A DNA stretch of 64,000 nt from CATOSP01 sp965216155 (GCA_965216155.1 CBDCFD010000006.1:992001-1056000), one strand, 5' to 3'. Positions 1 through 17,191 are shown, numbered from the stretch's first letter. Translations and numbers: made by a program. Notes: generated from the sequence alone by a model not told the origin.

Positions 1-182
1 GGCTTCTTTTCTTCTTCCGCCGCCTCCTTGCGCCTGGCGGCCGGTTTGTGCCCCGGCATCCTGGCCCCCGGCCCGCCGCCGGACAGCCGGGCCTCCAGAC
101 TCTCGACCCGCTGGCGCAGTTCCACGATAATCTCCAGCAGCGTCTCCCGGCTCGCCTGGTTCAAGTCCACTTCCGTTTCCAT
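1..182 (-). CDS. Transposase N-terminal fragment, probably IS66-like (partial)
   Basis: Reading the minus strand from an ATG at 182 gives 60 codons without a stop that run off the left edge. The start is METEVDLNQASRETLLEII, a short acidic helix. It continues as a coiled coil (ELRQRVESLEARL), then a glycine-rich turn and the basic linker MPGHKPAARRK. A leading coiled coil followed by an 'MPGHKP'-type linker is the arrangement I associate with the N-terminus of IS66-type transposases; that family call is recognition, not proof. The rest of the gene, including any catalytic domain, is outside the window, so intactness cannot be judged. It is divergent from rpoB. A long non-transposon coiled-coil protein is the alternative. 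Confidence 0.5.
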   Translation of the reverse strand, partial: METEVDLNQASRETLLEIIVELRQRVESLEARLSGGGPGARMPGHKPAARRKEAAEEEKK

Positions 183-290
183 AGTTCTCTTATGCCACAA
201 TCGCGCCCCGGACGCCAGCGTTTTCCGCTCAACGAGAAGATTAGCATATTCGCCTCACCAAGTCTGAACAGTTACCTTGCTTATTACGGC

Positions 291-318
291 TTGACAACCC
301 CCAATGGGCGCGTATAAT
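291..318 (+). promoter_or_regulatory. Consensus sigma-70-type promoter of rpoB-rpoC
   Basis: TTGACA at 291-296 and TATAAT at 313-318 are separated by 16 bases. Both hexamers are perfect. Transcription should start near 325, which gives a leader of about 125 bases before rpoB. No attenuator-like hairpin stands out in the leader. The spacing is one base short of the optimum. Confidence 0.85.
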
Positions 319-451
319 TGGTCGTTACAGTAACATGCCTCTAGCCACGACTCCGTCTAATCTTCCGAATTACTGCGGCCCCTGGCCTATTCTTGCGCCC
401 TGACTCTGGCTGTTCAGCCGAATCATCCCAAACGCTCCAAGGAGAGGGAGA

Positions 452-3400
452 ATGGTATTTTCTGCTCCGGAGATCGGGCACCCTTTAGCTCCGCCCGAGA
501 TTAAGACCTACGCCAAGATTCCACAGGTAATCGACGTTCCCAATTTGATCCAGAGCCAACTCCGCTCGTACGAATGGTTCACATCCGACGCCCTCAAAGA
601 GGTATATCGGGAGATTTCCCCGATTTCAGACTACACAGGGAAAAAGTACGAGTTGTTCTTCCTGGAGCATTACTTCAAAGATCCCAAGTACTCTCCCCAG
701 GAGTGCAAAGAGCGGGAAATAACCTTCTCGCAACCCCTTTATGTAAAGACCCGGCTCGAAATGAAGGAGTCCGGGGAGATCAAAGAGCAAGAGATATTCA
801 TGGGAGACATTCCCATGATGACCGACAACGGTACCTTCATCATCAACGGCGCGGAACGGGTCGTGGTCTCTCAATTGGTCCGTTCTCCCGGAATTTACTT
901 CGTCTATGAAAGAAACCCGGTCAGCAACAGGAACCTGTGTTTCGCCAAGCTGATACCGTCACGCGGGGCATGGCTCGAATTTGAGACCAGTTCCAAGGAT
1001 GTGCTGTCGGTCAAGGTGGACCGAAAACGCAAAGTGTCCGCGACGACCTTCCTACGGGCCCTGGGCATTGCCTCAGATGAGGAATTGCTCGAACGGTTCG
1101 CCGAGGTGGACGACGACGAGAACCATCAGTACATCCGGTCGACACTGGACCGCGACCCTGCGGCGGAAGCCCGCGAAGTCTCCTTCCGTGAAGACGACCT
1201 GCGCGCTGTGTGGGAGATGCTCCGCCCCGATGACGAATACGACGTCGCCTTGGCCCGGCGGATTGCCGGCGCCCAGATCGAGTTTTACCGCAGGCTCCGC
1301 CCGGGCGAACCTCCAAGCCTGGAAAACTCCCGGAACCTGATTCGCAACCTGTTCTTCGCACCCCGCCGTTACGACCTGGGACGGGTTGGCCGCTACAAAT
1401 TCAACCGCCGGTTGAATCAGACGTCCAACGACGACCTGATGACTCTGACCGTCGATGACGTGGTGGCGGTCATCAGGACAATGATCCGCATCAACCAGGG
1501 CGACGGCCAGCCCGACGACATCGACCACCTGGGCAACCGCCGCGTTCGGTCGGTGGGCGAGTTGGTACAAAACCAGGTGCGCGTGGGCCTGCTCCGCATG
1601 GAGCGGATGGTTAAGGAAAAGATGACCCTGGTGGACCCCGAAACCGCCGCCCCCCAGGGCCTGGTCAACATACGCCCGGTGGTAGCGGCGGTCAGAGAGT
1701 TTTTCGGCGGGTCCCAGTTGTCCCAGTTCATGGACCAGACCAACCCGCTGGCCGAGTTGACCCACAAGAGGCGCCTATCGGCCCTGGGCCCTGGCGGCCT
1801 CTCCAGGGAGCGGGCGGGGTTCGACGTCCGGGACGTTCACTTTTCTCACTACGGTAGAATTTGCCCCATCGAGACACCCGAAGGTCCCAACATTGGGCTC
1901 CTTAGCTCGTTGGCGTCCTACGCGCGGATCAACTCTTACGGATTCATAGAGTCGCCTTACCGCCGCGTGCTCAAGGCCTTGCCCAGCGACTCGGCAGACC
2001 TCCGGGGGCGCACGGTTACGAAGACGGTGCTGGACGAAGAAGGAAAGACGATTGTGAACAAGGGCCGGTCCATCGGCGCCAATAGGATGGCCGCGCTCCG
2101 GGCGTTGCCCCAAGGCACCCTGGTCCAAGTGACACCCTTCGTGGCCGCAAAGGAAGCCGACATCATCTACCTATCCGCGGACCAGGAAGAACGCTACCGC
2201 ATCGCCCAGGCGAATTCGGTCCTGGACGAATTCAACCAGTTCGTCGCCGAGCGGGTCGAGGCACGCGTAGGCGACACATACATTCAGGACTCACCGGACA
2301 CGGTGGACCTGATGGACGTCTCCCCCATGCAGATCATGAGCGTGTCCGCGGCGCTTATCCCATTCCTAGAGCATGACGACGCCAACCGGGCGCTCATGGG
2401 TTCCAACATGCAACGCCAGGCAGTGCCTTTGCTCCGGCCCCAGGCGCCGATTATCGGCACCGGAATCGAAGGCAGGGTCGCCCGTGACAGTGGGCAGGTT
2501 GTCCTGTCCAGGGCCAAGGGCGTGGTCTCGTCGGTAACCGGACGGGAAATAATCGTGGTCGACCGGGATGGCGCGGAATACTGCCACCCACTGATCAAGT
2601 TTGCCCGCACCAATCAGGGCACCTGCTTCGACCAGCGCCCAACCGTCGCTGCCGGAGACCTGGTCGAGAAGGGCGGCGTACTCGCCGACAGCTCCTCCAC
2701 CGACCAGGGCGACTTGGCCCTTGGCCAAAACGTCTTGGTGGCCTTCATGTCTTGGGAGGGCTACAACTACGAGGACGCCATCATCATTAGCGAGCGATTG
2801 GTCAAGGAGGACTATTTCACCTCCACCCACATCGAAAAACACGAGATGGAAGCCCGCGAAACCAAGCTGGGACCCGAGGAGATTACCCGGGACATCCCCA
2901 ATGTCGGCGAGGGCAGCCTCAGAGACTTGGACGAACGGGGGATTATCCGCGTCGGCGCTGACGTGGGCCCCGGAGATATCCTGGTCGGCAAGGTTACCCC
3001 AAAGGGCGAGACCGAGCTAACGGCCGAAGAGAAGTTGCTTCGGGCCATCTTTGGCGAGAAGTCTAGGGACGTTAAGGACACCTCCCTCCGAGTCCCCCAC
3101 GGGGAACGCGGCAAGGTGATCGACGTCAAGATACTGAACCGCACTAACCGGGACGACCTGCCGCCCGGTGTCAACGAAGCCGTCAGGGTCTGGATCGCCC
3201 AAACAAGGAAGATCTCGGTCGGTGACAAAATGGCAGGCCGCCACGGCAACAAGGGCGTGGTCGCTCGCATCCTGCCTGAAGAGGACATGCCATTCCTGCC
3301 GGACGGCACCCCGATGGACGTGATCCTCAACCCCATTGGTGTGCCCTCACGCATGAACCTTGGTCAAGTCCTGGAAACCCACCTTGGGTGGGCCGCCAGG

Positions 3401-4227
3401 ACCCTGAACTTCCGGGCCAACACGCCGGTGTTCGACGGCGCACGGGACGACTCCATCGAGGACGCCCTGGCCAGGGTCTGGTTCGCCGAGCAGGCTTTGG
3501 CTGTCGACGGCGGCCCCAATAACGGCTCCCCGGCAATCGACTATCCCAAGCTGGCCGGCTGGTTGAAAGAACAGGGCTACGACGGCGAACGGTTGTTGGA
3601 CCAGGAGATCCATGGCGAGGCCCAGCAAGCCTGTTTGGAGATGTGGCTCCGCAACGTGGCCGGCGAGGACATCACAGGAAAAGACCTTGAAGAGCTACGG
3701 CACATGGCCCTTATGGTCCACCGGGAACGCCGTATCGCTCCGCCCACCTTCGGAAAGTTCGAACTGTTCGACGGCCGCTCAGGCGAGGCTTTCGACCAAT
3801 TGGTAACCGTGGGCAGCATCTACATCCTCAAGCTTATCCACCTGGTGGAGGACAAAATTCACGCCCGCTCCACTGGCCCTTACTCCATGATCACCCAGCA
3901 ACCCCTGGGCGGTAAGGCCCAATTCGGAGGCCAGCGGTTCGGGGAGATGGAAGTTTGGGCTCTGGAGGCTTACAGCGCAGCGTACAACTTGCAAGAAGTG
4001 CTGACGGTCAAGTCGGATGACGTGGCGGGCCGTGTAAAGACCTACGAGGCGATTGTGAAGGGAGAACCCATTGGCCAACCGGGAGTACCCGAGTCCTTCA
4101 ACGTGCTGTTGAAGGAATTGCAAAGCCTCGGTCTGGCAGTGGAGTTGCTGAACGAGGACGACCGGACCCCGCTGATGCAAGGACTCACAGATGGCACAGA
4201 GCTATTCCAGCCCCTGGAGGCGATTTA

Positions 4228-4228
<1 letters not shown>
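452..4228 (+). CDS. rpoB: DNA-directed RNA polymerase subunit beta
   Basis: This is the 1258-residue beta subunit of RNA polymerase, a normal length for a bacterial RpoB without large insertions. It forms the catalytic core with RpoC. The rifampicin region is clear near residues 417-460 (GGSQLSQFMDQTNPLAELTH, then KRRLSALGPGGLSRERAG) and carries the drug-sensitive residues (the D in MDQ, the H in LTH, the S in LSALG). The GRICPIETPEGPNIGL block and the C-terminal GGKAQFGGQRFGEMEVWALEA block are also present. The start is an ATG preceded by AAGGAG at 439-444. The TAA stop overlaps the rpoC ATG by one base, so the two are translationally coupled in the usual rpoBC operon. It is driven by the promoter at 291-318. 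Confidence 0.98.
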
Positions 4229-8457
<4,229 letters not shown>

Positions 8458-8486
8458 CGTAGCCACAATAGTGGAAGGATAGCACA

Positions 8487-9455
8487 GTGAACCTATCGGT
8501 AGACTTGGCACCCGGCAATCCTCATCACCTGAGACTAGCCAACCCGGTGATGATTGCGTCGGGAACCTTCGGGCACGATGGCTACGGAGGCGGCATACCC
8601 CCGAATATGGACTTGAGCCGGGTGGGGGCAGTAATTCCCAAGACCTTCACCCGGCTCCGTCGGGACGGGAACCCGGAGCCGCGCACGAGCCCACATTTAT
8701 ACAGCCAATGGCTGAAATACGAGGAGCGTCTCTTCCTCAATTCTAATGGCTTGGCCAACCACGGCATCGAGGCCGCCTTAGCCGAGTATGCTCCTCGCTG
8801 GTCGAAACTTAACACCACCGTACTGCTCAGCATCTCCGCCGAGAGCGTGCAAGAATTCGGCGAGATGGCTTCAATGACCTGCGACGTGAGCGGCTATCAG
8901 GCGATAGAGTTGAACCTGAGTTGTCCCAACGTCAAGCACCGCAAGATATTCGCCCATAACGCCGAACTTACGGCTGAGGCCGTCGCCGCAGTCAAGGAAA
9001 AGACTGACCTCCCAGTCCTTGCCAAACTCGCGCCAAACGTCCCGGACGTTGCCCCCATCGCCAAGGCAGCGGTAAATGCGGGTGCCGACGCTCTGACCAT
9101 CTCCAACACTATCCCCGCCATGCGGATTGACGTGGAGACGCGGCGTCCGGCGCTTGGCGCGGTCACCGGCGGCCTTTCCGGTCCTGGCCTCCGCCCGGTA
9201 GCCCTGGCGATGGTCTACCGGGCCGCACAGGTGGTTGACGTTCCCATCGTAGGAGTGGGCGGCATCTTCCACGGAAACCACGTGGTGGAGTTCCTCCTCG
9301 CCGGGGCCACAGCGGTCCAGGTAGGCAGCGCCAACCTGGCCGACCTGTGGGCGCCCTTCCGCATAGTAGACCAGTTGACCGCTTACATGGGAGAGGCCGG
9401 AGTTTCCAACGTCACAGACCTGGTGGGGGCAGTGGACACCAGCCCGTTTCCGTAG
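8487..9455 (+). CDS. pyrD: Dihydroorotate dehydrogenase (class 1 type)
   Basis: The enzyme oxidises dihydroorotate to orotate in pyrimidine synthesis using FMN. The 322 residues match the class 1B (PyrDB) type: N-terminal NPVMIASGTFGHDGYG, the ELNLSCPNVK substrate loop, the LAKLAPNV strand, the ISNT motif followed by MRIDVETRRPALGAVTGGLSGP, and a C-terminal phosphate-binding GVGGI...GATAVQVG. Class 1B enzymes normally pair with a PyrK electron-transfer subunit. No pyrK is visible here, so the electron acceptor is unknown. The start is GTG with GGAAGG eight bases upstream (8473-8478). It sits 29 bases after rpoC and may be cotranscribed with it. Confidence 0.92.
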   Translation: MNLSVDLAPGNPHHLRLANPVMIASGTFGHDGYGGGIPPNMDLSRVGAVIPKTFTRLRRDGNPEPRTSPHLYSQWLKYEERLFLNSNGLANHGIEAALAEYAPRWSKLNTTVLLSISAESVQEFGEMASMTCDVSGYQAIELNLSCPNVKHRKIFAHNAELTAEAVAAVKEKTDLPVLAKLAPNVPDVAPIAKAAVNAGADALTISNTIPAMRIDVETRRPALGAVTGGLSGPGLRPVALAMVYRAAQVVDVPIVGVGGIFHGNHVVEFLLAGATAVQVGSANLADLWAPFRIVDQLTAYMGEAGVSNVTDLVGAVDTSPFP

Positions 9456-9653
9456 CCTCCGCAGACCATTGAAATATCCCTGGAACGGCCAATCGGACGT
9501 GCAACCCCGCGCAGGTTTCGATAAAATAGGGGTACTAGGTTACATACTTATCGGAGTATTGACCTGGATTTCTAAGCAGTGGCTCCGCGCTTAACGCATA
9601 CGGGCGAGTGGTGGAAAGAGTCGTTGCAATAGATAGCAAAGTCTCAACATACT

Positions 9654-10253
9654 GTGACCGTTTTCACCAACATTCGGCGATTTCTCAGGAGACATTCCGG
9701 GGTTGACGCCAACGAACCAAGGGCATCAATCTGGAGCATACCGGAGTCACGGCGCACACTGTACTTTGGCCTGTTCGCCGTCCTTACCCTTGTCGGCGTC
9801 GGCTGGATATGCTGGTATGAAATCTTCTACAAAACTGGAGATGATTGGCCCGAAACGGTCAACTCCATCTTCCGGAACATACCGACGGCGGGCACGGCAT
9901 CGGCAGTAGCCACCGTTTCCACAATTGAGACTTGGAGGTTCATCGTGGTAGTCGGCGATTGGTTGGCAATGAAAATACAAGAATCGAGAAGGCGAAAGGA
10001 AGAAGAGGAGGAAGCAAGAATAGCTGAAGCCGTAGCAAATGCTGTAGCAGAGGCCAGGGAACAGGTCCGGGCAGAAGTCAGGGAACAGACCATAGCGGAA
10101 GCCAGAGAACAGGTCCGAGCGGAAGTCAGAGAACAGAACGCGGTAAGAATGGAGGTCATCCAACAGTGGAACCAACGGCGGGAAGCCGCTATCGCGGCGG
10201 GAGAAGAGTTCGCGGAACCGCTGCCCTCGTTCCAGGATGACGCCACACAATAG
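9654..10253 (+). CDS. Membrane-anchored coiled-coil protein of unknown function
   Basis: I do not recognise a family for this 199-residue ORF. An N-terminal basic stretch (residues 1-30) is followed by a clear transmembrane helix (LYFGLFAVLTLVGVGWICWY, about residues 36-55) and a second, weaker hydrophobic stretch around residues 84-105. From about residue 108 there is a long charged coiled coil (QESRRRKEEEEEARIAEAVA) containing two near-identical 14-residue units (AEAREQVRAEVREQ). The start is GTG and no strong ribosome-binding site is seen, so an internal start is possible. It stands alone between pyrD and secA. Its single-helix anchor and long helix suggest a scaffold or tether, which is inference only. 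Confidence 0.6.
   Translation: MTVFTNIRRFLRRHSGVDANEPRASIWSIPESRRTLYFGLFAVLTLVGVGWICWYEIFYKTGDDWPETVNSIFRNIPTAGTASAVATVSTIETWRFIVVVGDWLAMKIQESRRRKEEEEEARIAEAVANAVAEAREQVRAEVREQTIAEAREQVRAEVREQNAVRMEVIQQWNQRREAAIAAGEEFAEPLPSFQDDATQ
10047..10136 (+). repeat. Two-copy 42-bp tandem repeat inside the coiled-coil gene
   Basis: Units at 10047-10088 and 10095-10136 both encode AEAREQVRAEVREQ, with six bases between them. They differ by only a few synonymous bases. The length keeps the reading frame and the heptad-like spacing, as expected for coiled-coil growth by slippage or unequal crossing-over. Confidence 0.85.
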
Positions 10254-10333
10254 GAAGGGCAATCTGAATTAAGCATAGCCCCATTCTATTCCAGGCGATG
10301 GGCTGGGACATTTCCAGTTAAGGTAGTAATGCC

Positions 10334-13043
<2,710 letters not shown>

Positions 13044-13045
<2 letters not shown>

Positions 13046-13103
13046 AGTCTATCCTAATAATACCCCTTTTGTGCGGGTGTTACCCATTTTTAGGATAGGC
13101 TCT
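13044..13103. terminator. 60-bp hairpin after secA; terminator or MITE-like element
   Basis: The arms at 13044-13057 and 13090-13103 are inverted repeats of 14 bases with one mismatch (AGAGTCTATCCTAA against TTAGGATAGGCTCT). Just inside, TAATACCC and GGGTGTTA can extend the stem. The left arm begins inside the secA stop codon. There is no long T-run directly after the stem. The ends (GAGCCTATCCTAA-type) also resemble terminal repeats of small transposable elements, so this may be a tiny mobile element reused as a terminator. Confidence 0.6.
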
Positions 13104-13350
13104 TAGAGGGCTTCGCCACGTTGACGCTCGGTATAGGTGTTGTTGAGTGTTTCTCGGATGACGATTTTCAGGTCGCCATTTGAACACCGTTCCGGCGCAA
13201 TGGTATGGCATCAGGCTGTGAAGTGTCGCCATAAATTCCGGTAATGACACTACCCTATTGAATTATTGGGCCTGACCGTTTTAGTCTTGACTCGCCGCTT
13301 CAGGCCACCCCGGAAACTATTGACCCAGTATCAAAGGATACTCAAAACTG
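13104..13350. other. Intergenic stretch before the restriction-modification gene
   Basis: No open reading frame of substance is visible on either strand. Several TTGAC-like hexamers occur (for example near 13291 and 13320) but none has a convincing partner -10 box. No control-protein (C-box) palindrome of the kind found before some restriction-modification operons could be recognised. Confidence 0.5.
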
Positions 13351-15867
13351 ATGCCCGAAGCCTTCGCCGAGATTGCCGACTTCTATGGGATTGACGCTTC
13401 ACCGAGGCTCGACCGCGAACGGCGCGCCCGGTTCGGGCAATATATGACGCCTACCCACGTGGGCCGGTTTATGGCCAGCCTGTTCACGAGCTTGTCCGGC
13501 CATGTGTCCGTAGTGGACCCAGGGGCAGGTGTGGGTTCGCTGACCGCTGCCCTGGTCGAACGCATGTGCATGGGGGATGAGCGCCCACGGAGCGCATATC
13601 TTGTATGCTATGAAATAGAACCGCTATTGACCGAGTACTTGCGACGCACCTTGAAGCAGGCCGTAACTGAGGGCGAGGCAGCGCACATCAAGATTGCCAC
13701 CGAGTTGAGGGAGAAGGATTTTATTCTGAACAATCCCGCAGGAATGCAGTCCAATTTTCTTGATTGTAATGAGACCCGTTCAGAATCTTTCACTCACGCA
13801 ATAATTAACCCGCCTTACAAGAAAATCGGCTCTCTTTCTGAACACAGGGTGGCCTTGTGCAAGTCGGGAATCGAGACCTCCAATCTCTACGCAGGCTTCT
13901 TGTTTCTTGCTGCACAGCGGCTTTGTGAAGGCGGAGAGATGGTCGCAATCGCCCCACGTTCGTTTTGTAACGGGCCATACTTCAGGCATTTTCGGCAGGT
14001 CTTCTTTGCTGTTATGGGCCTCAAGCAGATTCACATTTTTGAGAAGCGCAATTCTACGTTTAGAGGCGATGGCATCCTACAGGAAAATATCATCCTCCAT
14101 GCCGTCAAGGGACACAAGCCGTCCAGAGTGAAGATTTCGGCCAGCGCGGGAGACGTGTTCGAGTTCGACCCCGCCTCAGGAGAGTACATCGCGGCCGGGA
14201 TGACGCAACGTGTCGCGGAATATGCCTCCGTAATTCAAGCCGACGATCCCGATTGCTTTATCCACATAGCCACCAACGATCTGGAGCAAGATATTGCCGA
14301 TCGCATGACGCGCTTCACAACTACGCTTACCGACCTTGGTGTGGAAGTATCTACGGGACCGGTCGTGGATTTTCGGCTGAAGGAGGAGTTGCGGGCATGG
14401 CCAGCGGCAGACACAGCATCGCTTCTATATCCGGCGCATTTCAGACAAGGCGACTTCAGGTGGCCAAGGGCAATGAAAAAGCCCAACGCGATTCGCGTGA
14501 CGGACCAGACTCGCAAATGGTTATGGCCGAATAACGGCTGCTTTGTCGTCACCAGGCGCTTCACCTCAAAAGAAGAACGCCGTCGTATCGTAGCCTCGGT
14601 ATGTCCACCCGATATTCCGGGGGAACTGATAGGGTTCGAAAACCATCTGAATGTATTCCATATCCAGAGGAAGGGTTTCTCTCTTGCGCTGGCACACGGA
14701 CTTGCCGCCTATCTTAACAGCAGTATGGTTGACCGTTATTTCCGGCAGTTTAACGGCCACACCCAGGTGAACGCCGCCGATTTGCGGTCGTTGCGTTATC
14801 CTGCATGTGAAGTGTTGGAGCGAATAGGAAAGCGGATCGGCGACAGCAAGCTTTCGGATGAGCAAATCAACCACATAATACACAGGGAGTTGGCAGACGT
14901 GATGGAGGATGATCCGTCGGCTCAGGCCCAGCAGAAAATCGACGACGCCCTTGAGATTCTTCGGGCGATAGAGATGCCTCGCGGGCAGCTTAACGAACGG
15001 TCTGCGCTTACACTGTTGGCCCTTCTTGACTTGAAGCCCGCTGGAAACTGGAATGACTTGCGAAGGCCGTTAATTGGCATCACTCCGATCATGGAGTTTG
15101 CCCGCCAGCAATACGGACGCGAGTACGCTCCGAATACACACGAAACCTTCCGTCGGCAGACGATGCACCAATTCGTTGAAGCAAGTGTCGCGCTTTACAA
15201 CCCGGATGACCCCAACCGGCCTGTCAACAGTCCCTTAGCGTGCTACCAGATAAGCGAGGAGGCTTTCAGGGCCATCCAGACTTACAGGACCGATTCCTGG
15301 CAACGCGCCATTGCCGATTACCTGGATGAAATAGGGTCTCTTGCCGCCAAATGGGAAATGCAACGCAACATGCAAATGATTCCCGTAATGCTGGACGAAC
15401 ATACGGAAATCATGCTTGCCCCAGGGGAACATAGCCTACTAATAGAGCAGATTATTACCGGGTTCGCGCCCAGATTCGCCCCGGGAGCCGAAGTAATTTA
15501 TGTGGGCGATACAGGCGATAAAGCGGATTATTTTCAAGAGCATCGACTTGCCGACCTCGGCGTAACCTTGAACCCTCATGGGAAGATGCCAGATGTGAAC
15601 CTTTATTATACAACGAATAATTGGTTGTTGCTTGTAGAATCTGTTACTAGCCACGGGCCGGTTGACCCAAAGCGGCACAATGAACTTGCGGAACTGTTTG
15701 GCGGAGCCAGAGCTTCCCTTGTGTACGTCACAGCGTTCCCCGACCGCACAGTGATGGCGCGTTATCTGAGAGCTATTTCATGGGAAACAGAGGTCTGGTG
15801 CGCGGATGCCCCATCGCACCTGATTCACTTCGATGGAGAAAGGTTCTTGGGACCATATCAACGTTGA
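13351..15867 (+). CDS. Fused restriction-modification enzyme: N6-adenine methyltransferase plus BsuBI/PstI-type endonuclease
   Basis: The 838-residue protein joins two activities normally found in separate genes. Residues about 1-540 are a class I SAM-dependent methyltransferase: motif I DPGAGVG at 56-62, catalytic motif IV NPPY at 153-156, then a target-recognition region. Residues about 545-838 match the BsuBI/PstI restriction endonuclease family: LIEQIITGFAPRFAPGAE, YVGDTGDKADYF, the PD of MPDV at 747-748, LVESVTSHGP with the acidic residue at 763, RHNELAELF, and the terminal DAPSHLIHFDGERFLGPY. BsuBI and PstI cut CTGCAG; whether this protein does is inference. CTGCAG is not absent from the window (eight copies seen by eye). 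No separate methyltransferase or control gene accompanies it. Confidence 0.9.
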   Translation: MPEAFAEIADFYGIDASPRLDRERRARFGQYMTPTHVGRFMASLFTSLSGHVSVVDPGAGVGSLTAALVERMCMGDERPRSAYLVCYEIEPLLTEYLRRTLKQAVTEGEAAHIKIATELREKDFILNNPAGMQSNFLDCNETRSESFTHAIINPPYKKIGSLSEHRVALCKSGIETSNLYAGFLFLAAQRLCEGGEMVAIAPRSFCNGPYFRHFRQVFFAVMGLKQIHIFEKRNSTFRGDGILQENIILHAVKGHKPSRVKISASAGDVFEFDPASGEYIAAGMTQRVAEYASVIQADDPDCFIHIATNDLEQDIADRMTRFTTTLTDLGVEVSTGPVVDFRLKEELRAWPAADTASLLYPAHFRQGDFRWPRAMKKPNAIRVTDQTRKWLWPNNGCFVVTRRFTSKEERRRIVASVCPPDIPGELIGFENHLNVFHIQRKGFSLALAHGLAAYLNSSMVDRYFRQFNGHTQVNAADLRSLRYPACEVLERIGKRIGDSKLSDEQINHIIHRELADVMEDDPSAQAQQKIDDALEILRAIEMPRGQLNERSALTLLALLDLKPAGNWNDLRRPLIGITPIMEFARQQYGREYAPNTHETFRRQTMHQFVEASVALYNPDDPNRPVNSPLACYQISEEAFRAIQTYRTDSWQRAIADYLDEIGSLAAKWEMQRNMQMIPVMLDEHTEIMLAPGEHSLLIEQIITGFAPRFAPGAEVIYVGDTGDKADYFQEHRLADLGVTLNPHGKMPDVNLYYTTNNWLLLVESVTSHGPVDPKRHNELAELFGGARASLVYVTAFPDRTVMARYLRAISWETEVWCADAPSHLIHFDGERFLGPYQR

Positions 15868-15903
15868 CATTCGTGCTCATTGCCGACTCCGACGGCCTTC
15901 ATC

Positions 15904-15926
15904 AAGGCCAAGCGACGCCTGGCCTT
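15904..15926. terminator. Hairpin between convergent genes
   Basis: AAGGCCA at 15904-15910 pairs perfectly with TGGCCTT at 15920-15926 around a nine-base loop. It lies just after the restriction-modification gene and before the end of the convergent minus-strand operon. It could act in both directions, although no T-tract follows on either side. Confidence 0.45.
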
Positions 15927-16006
15927 GTGACCCCACTGCCCACGTATTGCCCACGAGAGACTGACCCCCATCCGGGCCACCCGCCCCAATGATTGGCAGA
16001 CCCCCC

Positions 16007-17182
16007 TTACTCCATCGCCCTCGCCTCGGGCAGCCCCAACAGGAACTGGCCGTGGTTTTCGTAGGCGGTGTCGCTGACCATCTGGTGCTGCGCCGCGGCG
16101 TTGATGTCCCGCAGGCAGCGCTGCAGCACGCTGGACATGAATAGGGCGGACCCGCCCCCGTACCTGAACGCCTGCGAGACCACGTCGGCGGCTACCTCCG
16201 TCGTGTAGGTAGCGCAGCTACGCATCTGCGCTTGCAGCGATGGCTCCGGGGTCTGGCCGTTGCATACAGACCGCCAAGCCTCTTCCAGGATCTCCACATT
16301 CAGCGCCCTGGCAGCCCGAAGCCGGAGGTCGCACTCACCAAGAGCCCCCTGGAAAACCGGACGATTCGCCAGCAGATTAGTCGAGTTGTAGCCGCGTGTC
16401 TTGGCAGTGGCGGCCTCGGTCACGGCGTCCAAAGCCCTTCGCCCCACGCCAAGGGCAAAGGCCGAATGTTCGTTGGTCACGAAAGCCGGCCTGCCCAGCC
16501 GGTATAGTGGACCGCCTCGTTTCGGTTCGGTCGAAGTCGCGTCCCATGCAAACCTTTCGGGCACGAACAGGGCCTCGGCGGAGAAGTCGCAGCTTCCGGT
16601 GCCGCGCAGACCCATCACCTGCCAGTTATCGTGAATCCTCACTTTGGATGTGGGCATCGCGATCCTCAACTGCCTGGGATATCCCGGGTCTTCAGACACA
16701 ACACGCGCACCCGCCGATACCCACTGGGAGTGCCGGACGCCGCTGCCAAAAGGCCAGCGCCCATTTACCTCATAGCATCCCTTCACGGGTACAGCCGTGC
16801 CAAGCGGAGCGGCGACACCTGCGGCCCTCGGAGGCTGACCGCCAACAAAGACTTCCTCTATGGCATCATCCGGAAGAAACGCGCCAAGGCCGCCAAGACT
16901 CGCGGCGCCGATCATCAAGCACCAACCCGCCGAAGGCTCGATCCGGCTCACCGCCTCCAGCACGTCGAGCTGTGTCACTACGTCGGCTTCGGCGCCACCC
17001 AGGACGTGGGGCAGCTTTAGGCGAAGAAGCCCCGAGTCGTAGAGGGCATCCACCGAGGCTCGCGGAAGGGTAGCGGTCTCCTCGGCTTCTTGGGCTCCCG
17101 CCTCCTGGATACCCCGGACACTCTCTACGGCCTCCATGAGGACCCGGCGCTTTTCCTCTCGATCCGTTGGAAAAACCGTCAA
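16007..17182 (-). CDS. Acyl-CoA-dehydrogenase-fold flavin monooxygenase
   Basis: This 391-residue protein has the acyl-CoA dehydrogenase fold: an N-terminal helical domain, GAEADVVTQLDVLEAVSRIEPSAGW, and the central VMGLRGTGSCDFSAEALFVP segment. The last is typical of two-component, FMNH2-using monooxygenases (group D, DszC/HsaA/HpaB-like) and of related oxygenases. A separate flavin reductase would be needed and is not obvious nearby. It is the last gene of a four-gene minus-strand operon, nine bases behind the LLM gene. A related protein lies at 61828-63027. The substrate is unknown. A true acyl-CoA dehydrogenase is less likely because the usual catalytic glutamate context is not recognisable. 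Confidence 0.8.
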   Translation of the reverse strand: MTVFPTDREEKRRVLMEAVESVRGIQEAGAQEAEETATLPRASVDALYDSGLLRLKLPHVLGGAEADVVTQLDVLEAVSRIEPSAGWCLMIGAASLGGLGAFLPDDAIEEVFVGGQPPRAAGVAAPLGTAVPVKGCYEVNGRWPFGSGVRHSQWVSAGARVVSEDPGYPRQLRIAMPTSKVRIHDNWQVMGLRGTGSCDFSAEALFVPERFAWDATSTEPKRGGPLYRLGRPAFVTNEHSAFALGVGRRALDAVTEAATAKTRGYNSTNLLANRPVFQGALGECDLRLRAARALNVEILEEAWRSVCNGQTPEPSLQAQMRSCATYTTEVAADVVSQAFRYGGGSALFMSSVLQRCLRDINAAAQHQMVSDTAYENHGQFLLGLPEARAME

Positions 17183-17191
17183 GATGGACCT

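Noticed and set aside
1073..1765. A 230-codon minus-strand frame inside rpoB, and many similar long antisense frames in rpoC, mfd, secA and ileS.
   Set aside because: They are by-products of GC-rich codon usage; the sense strand has unmistakable family motifs.
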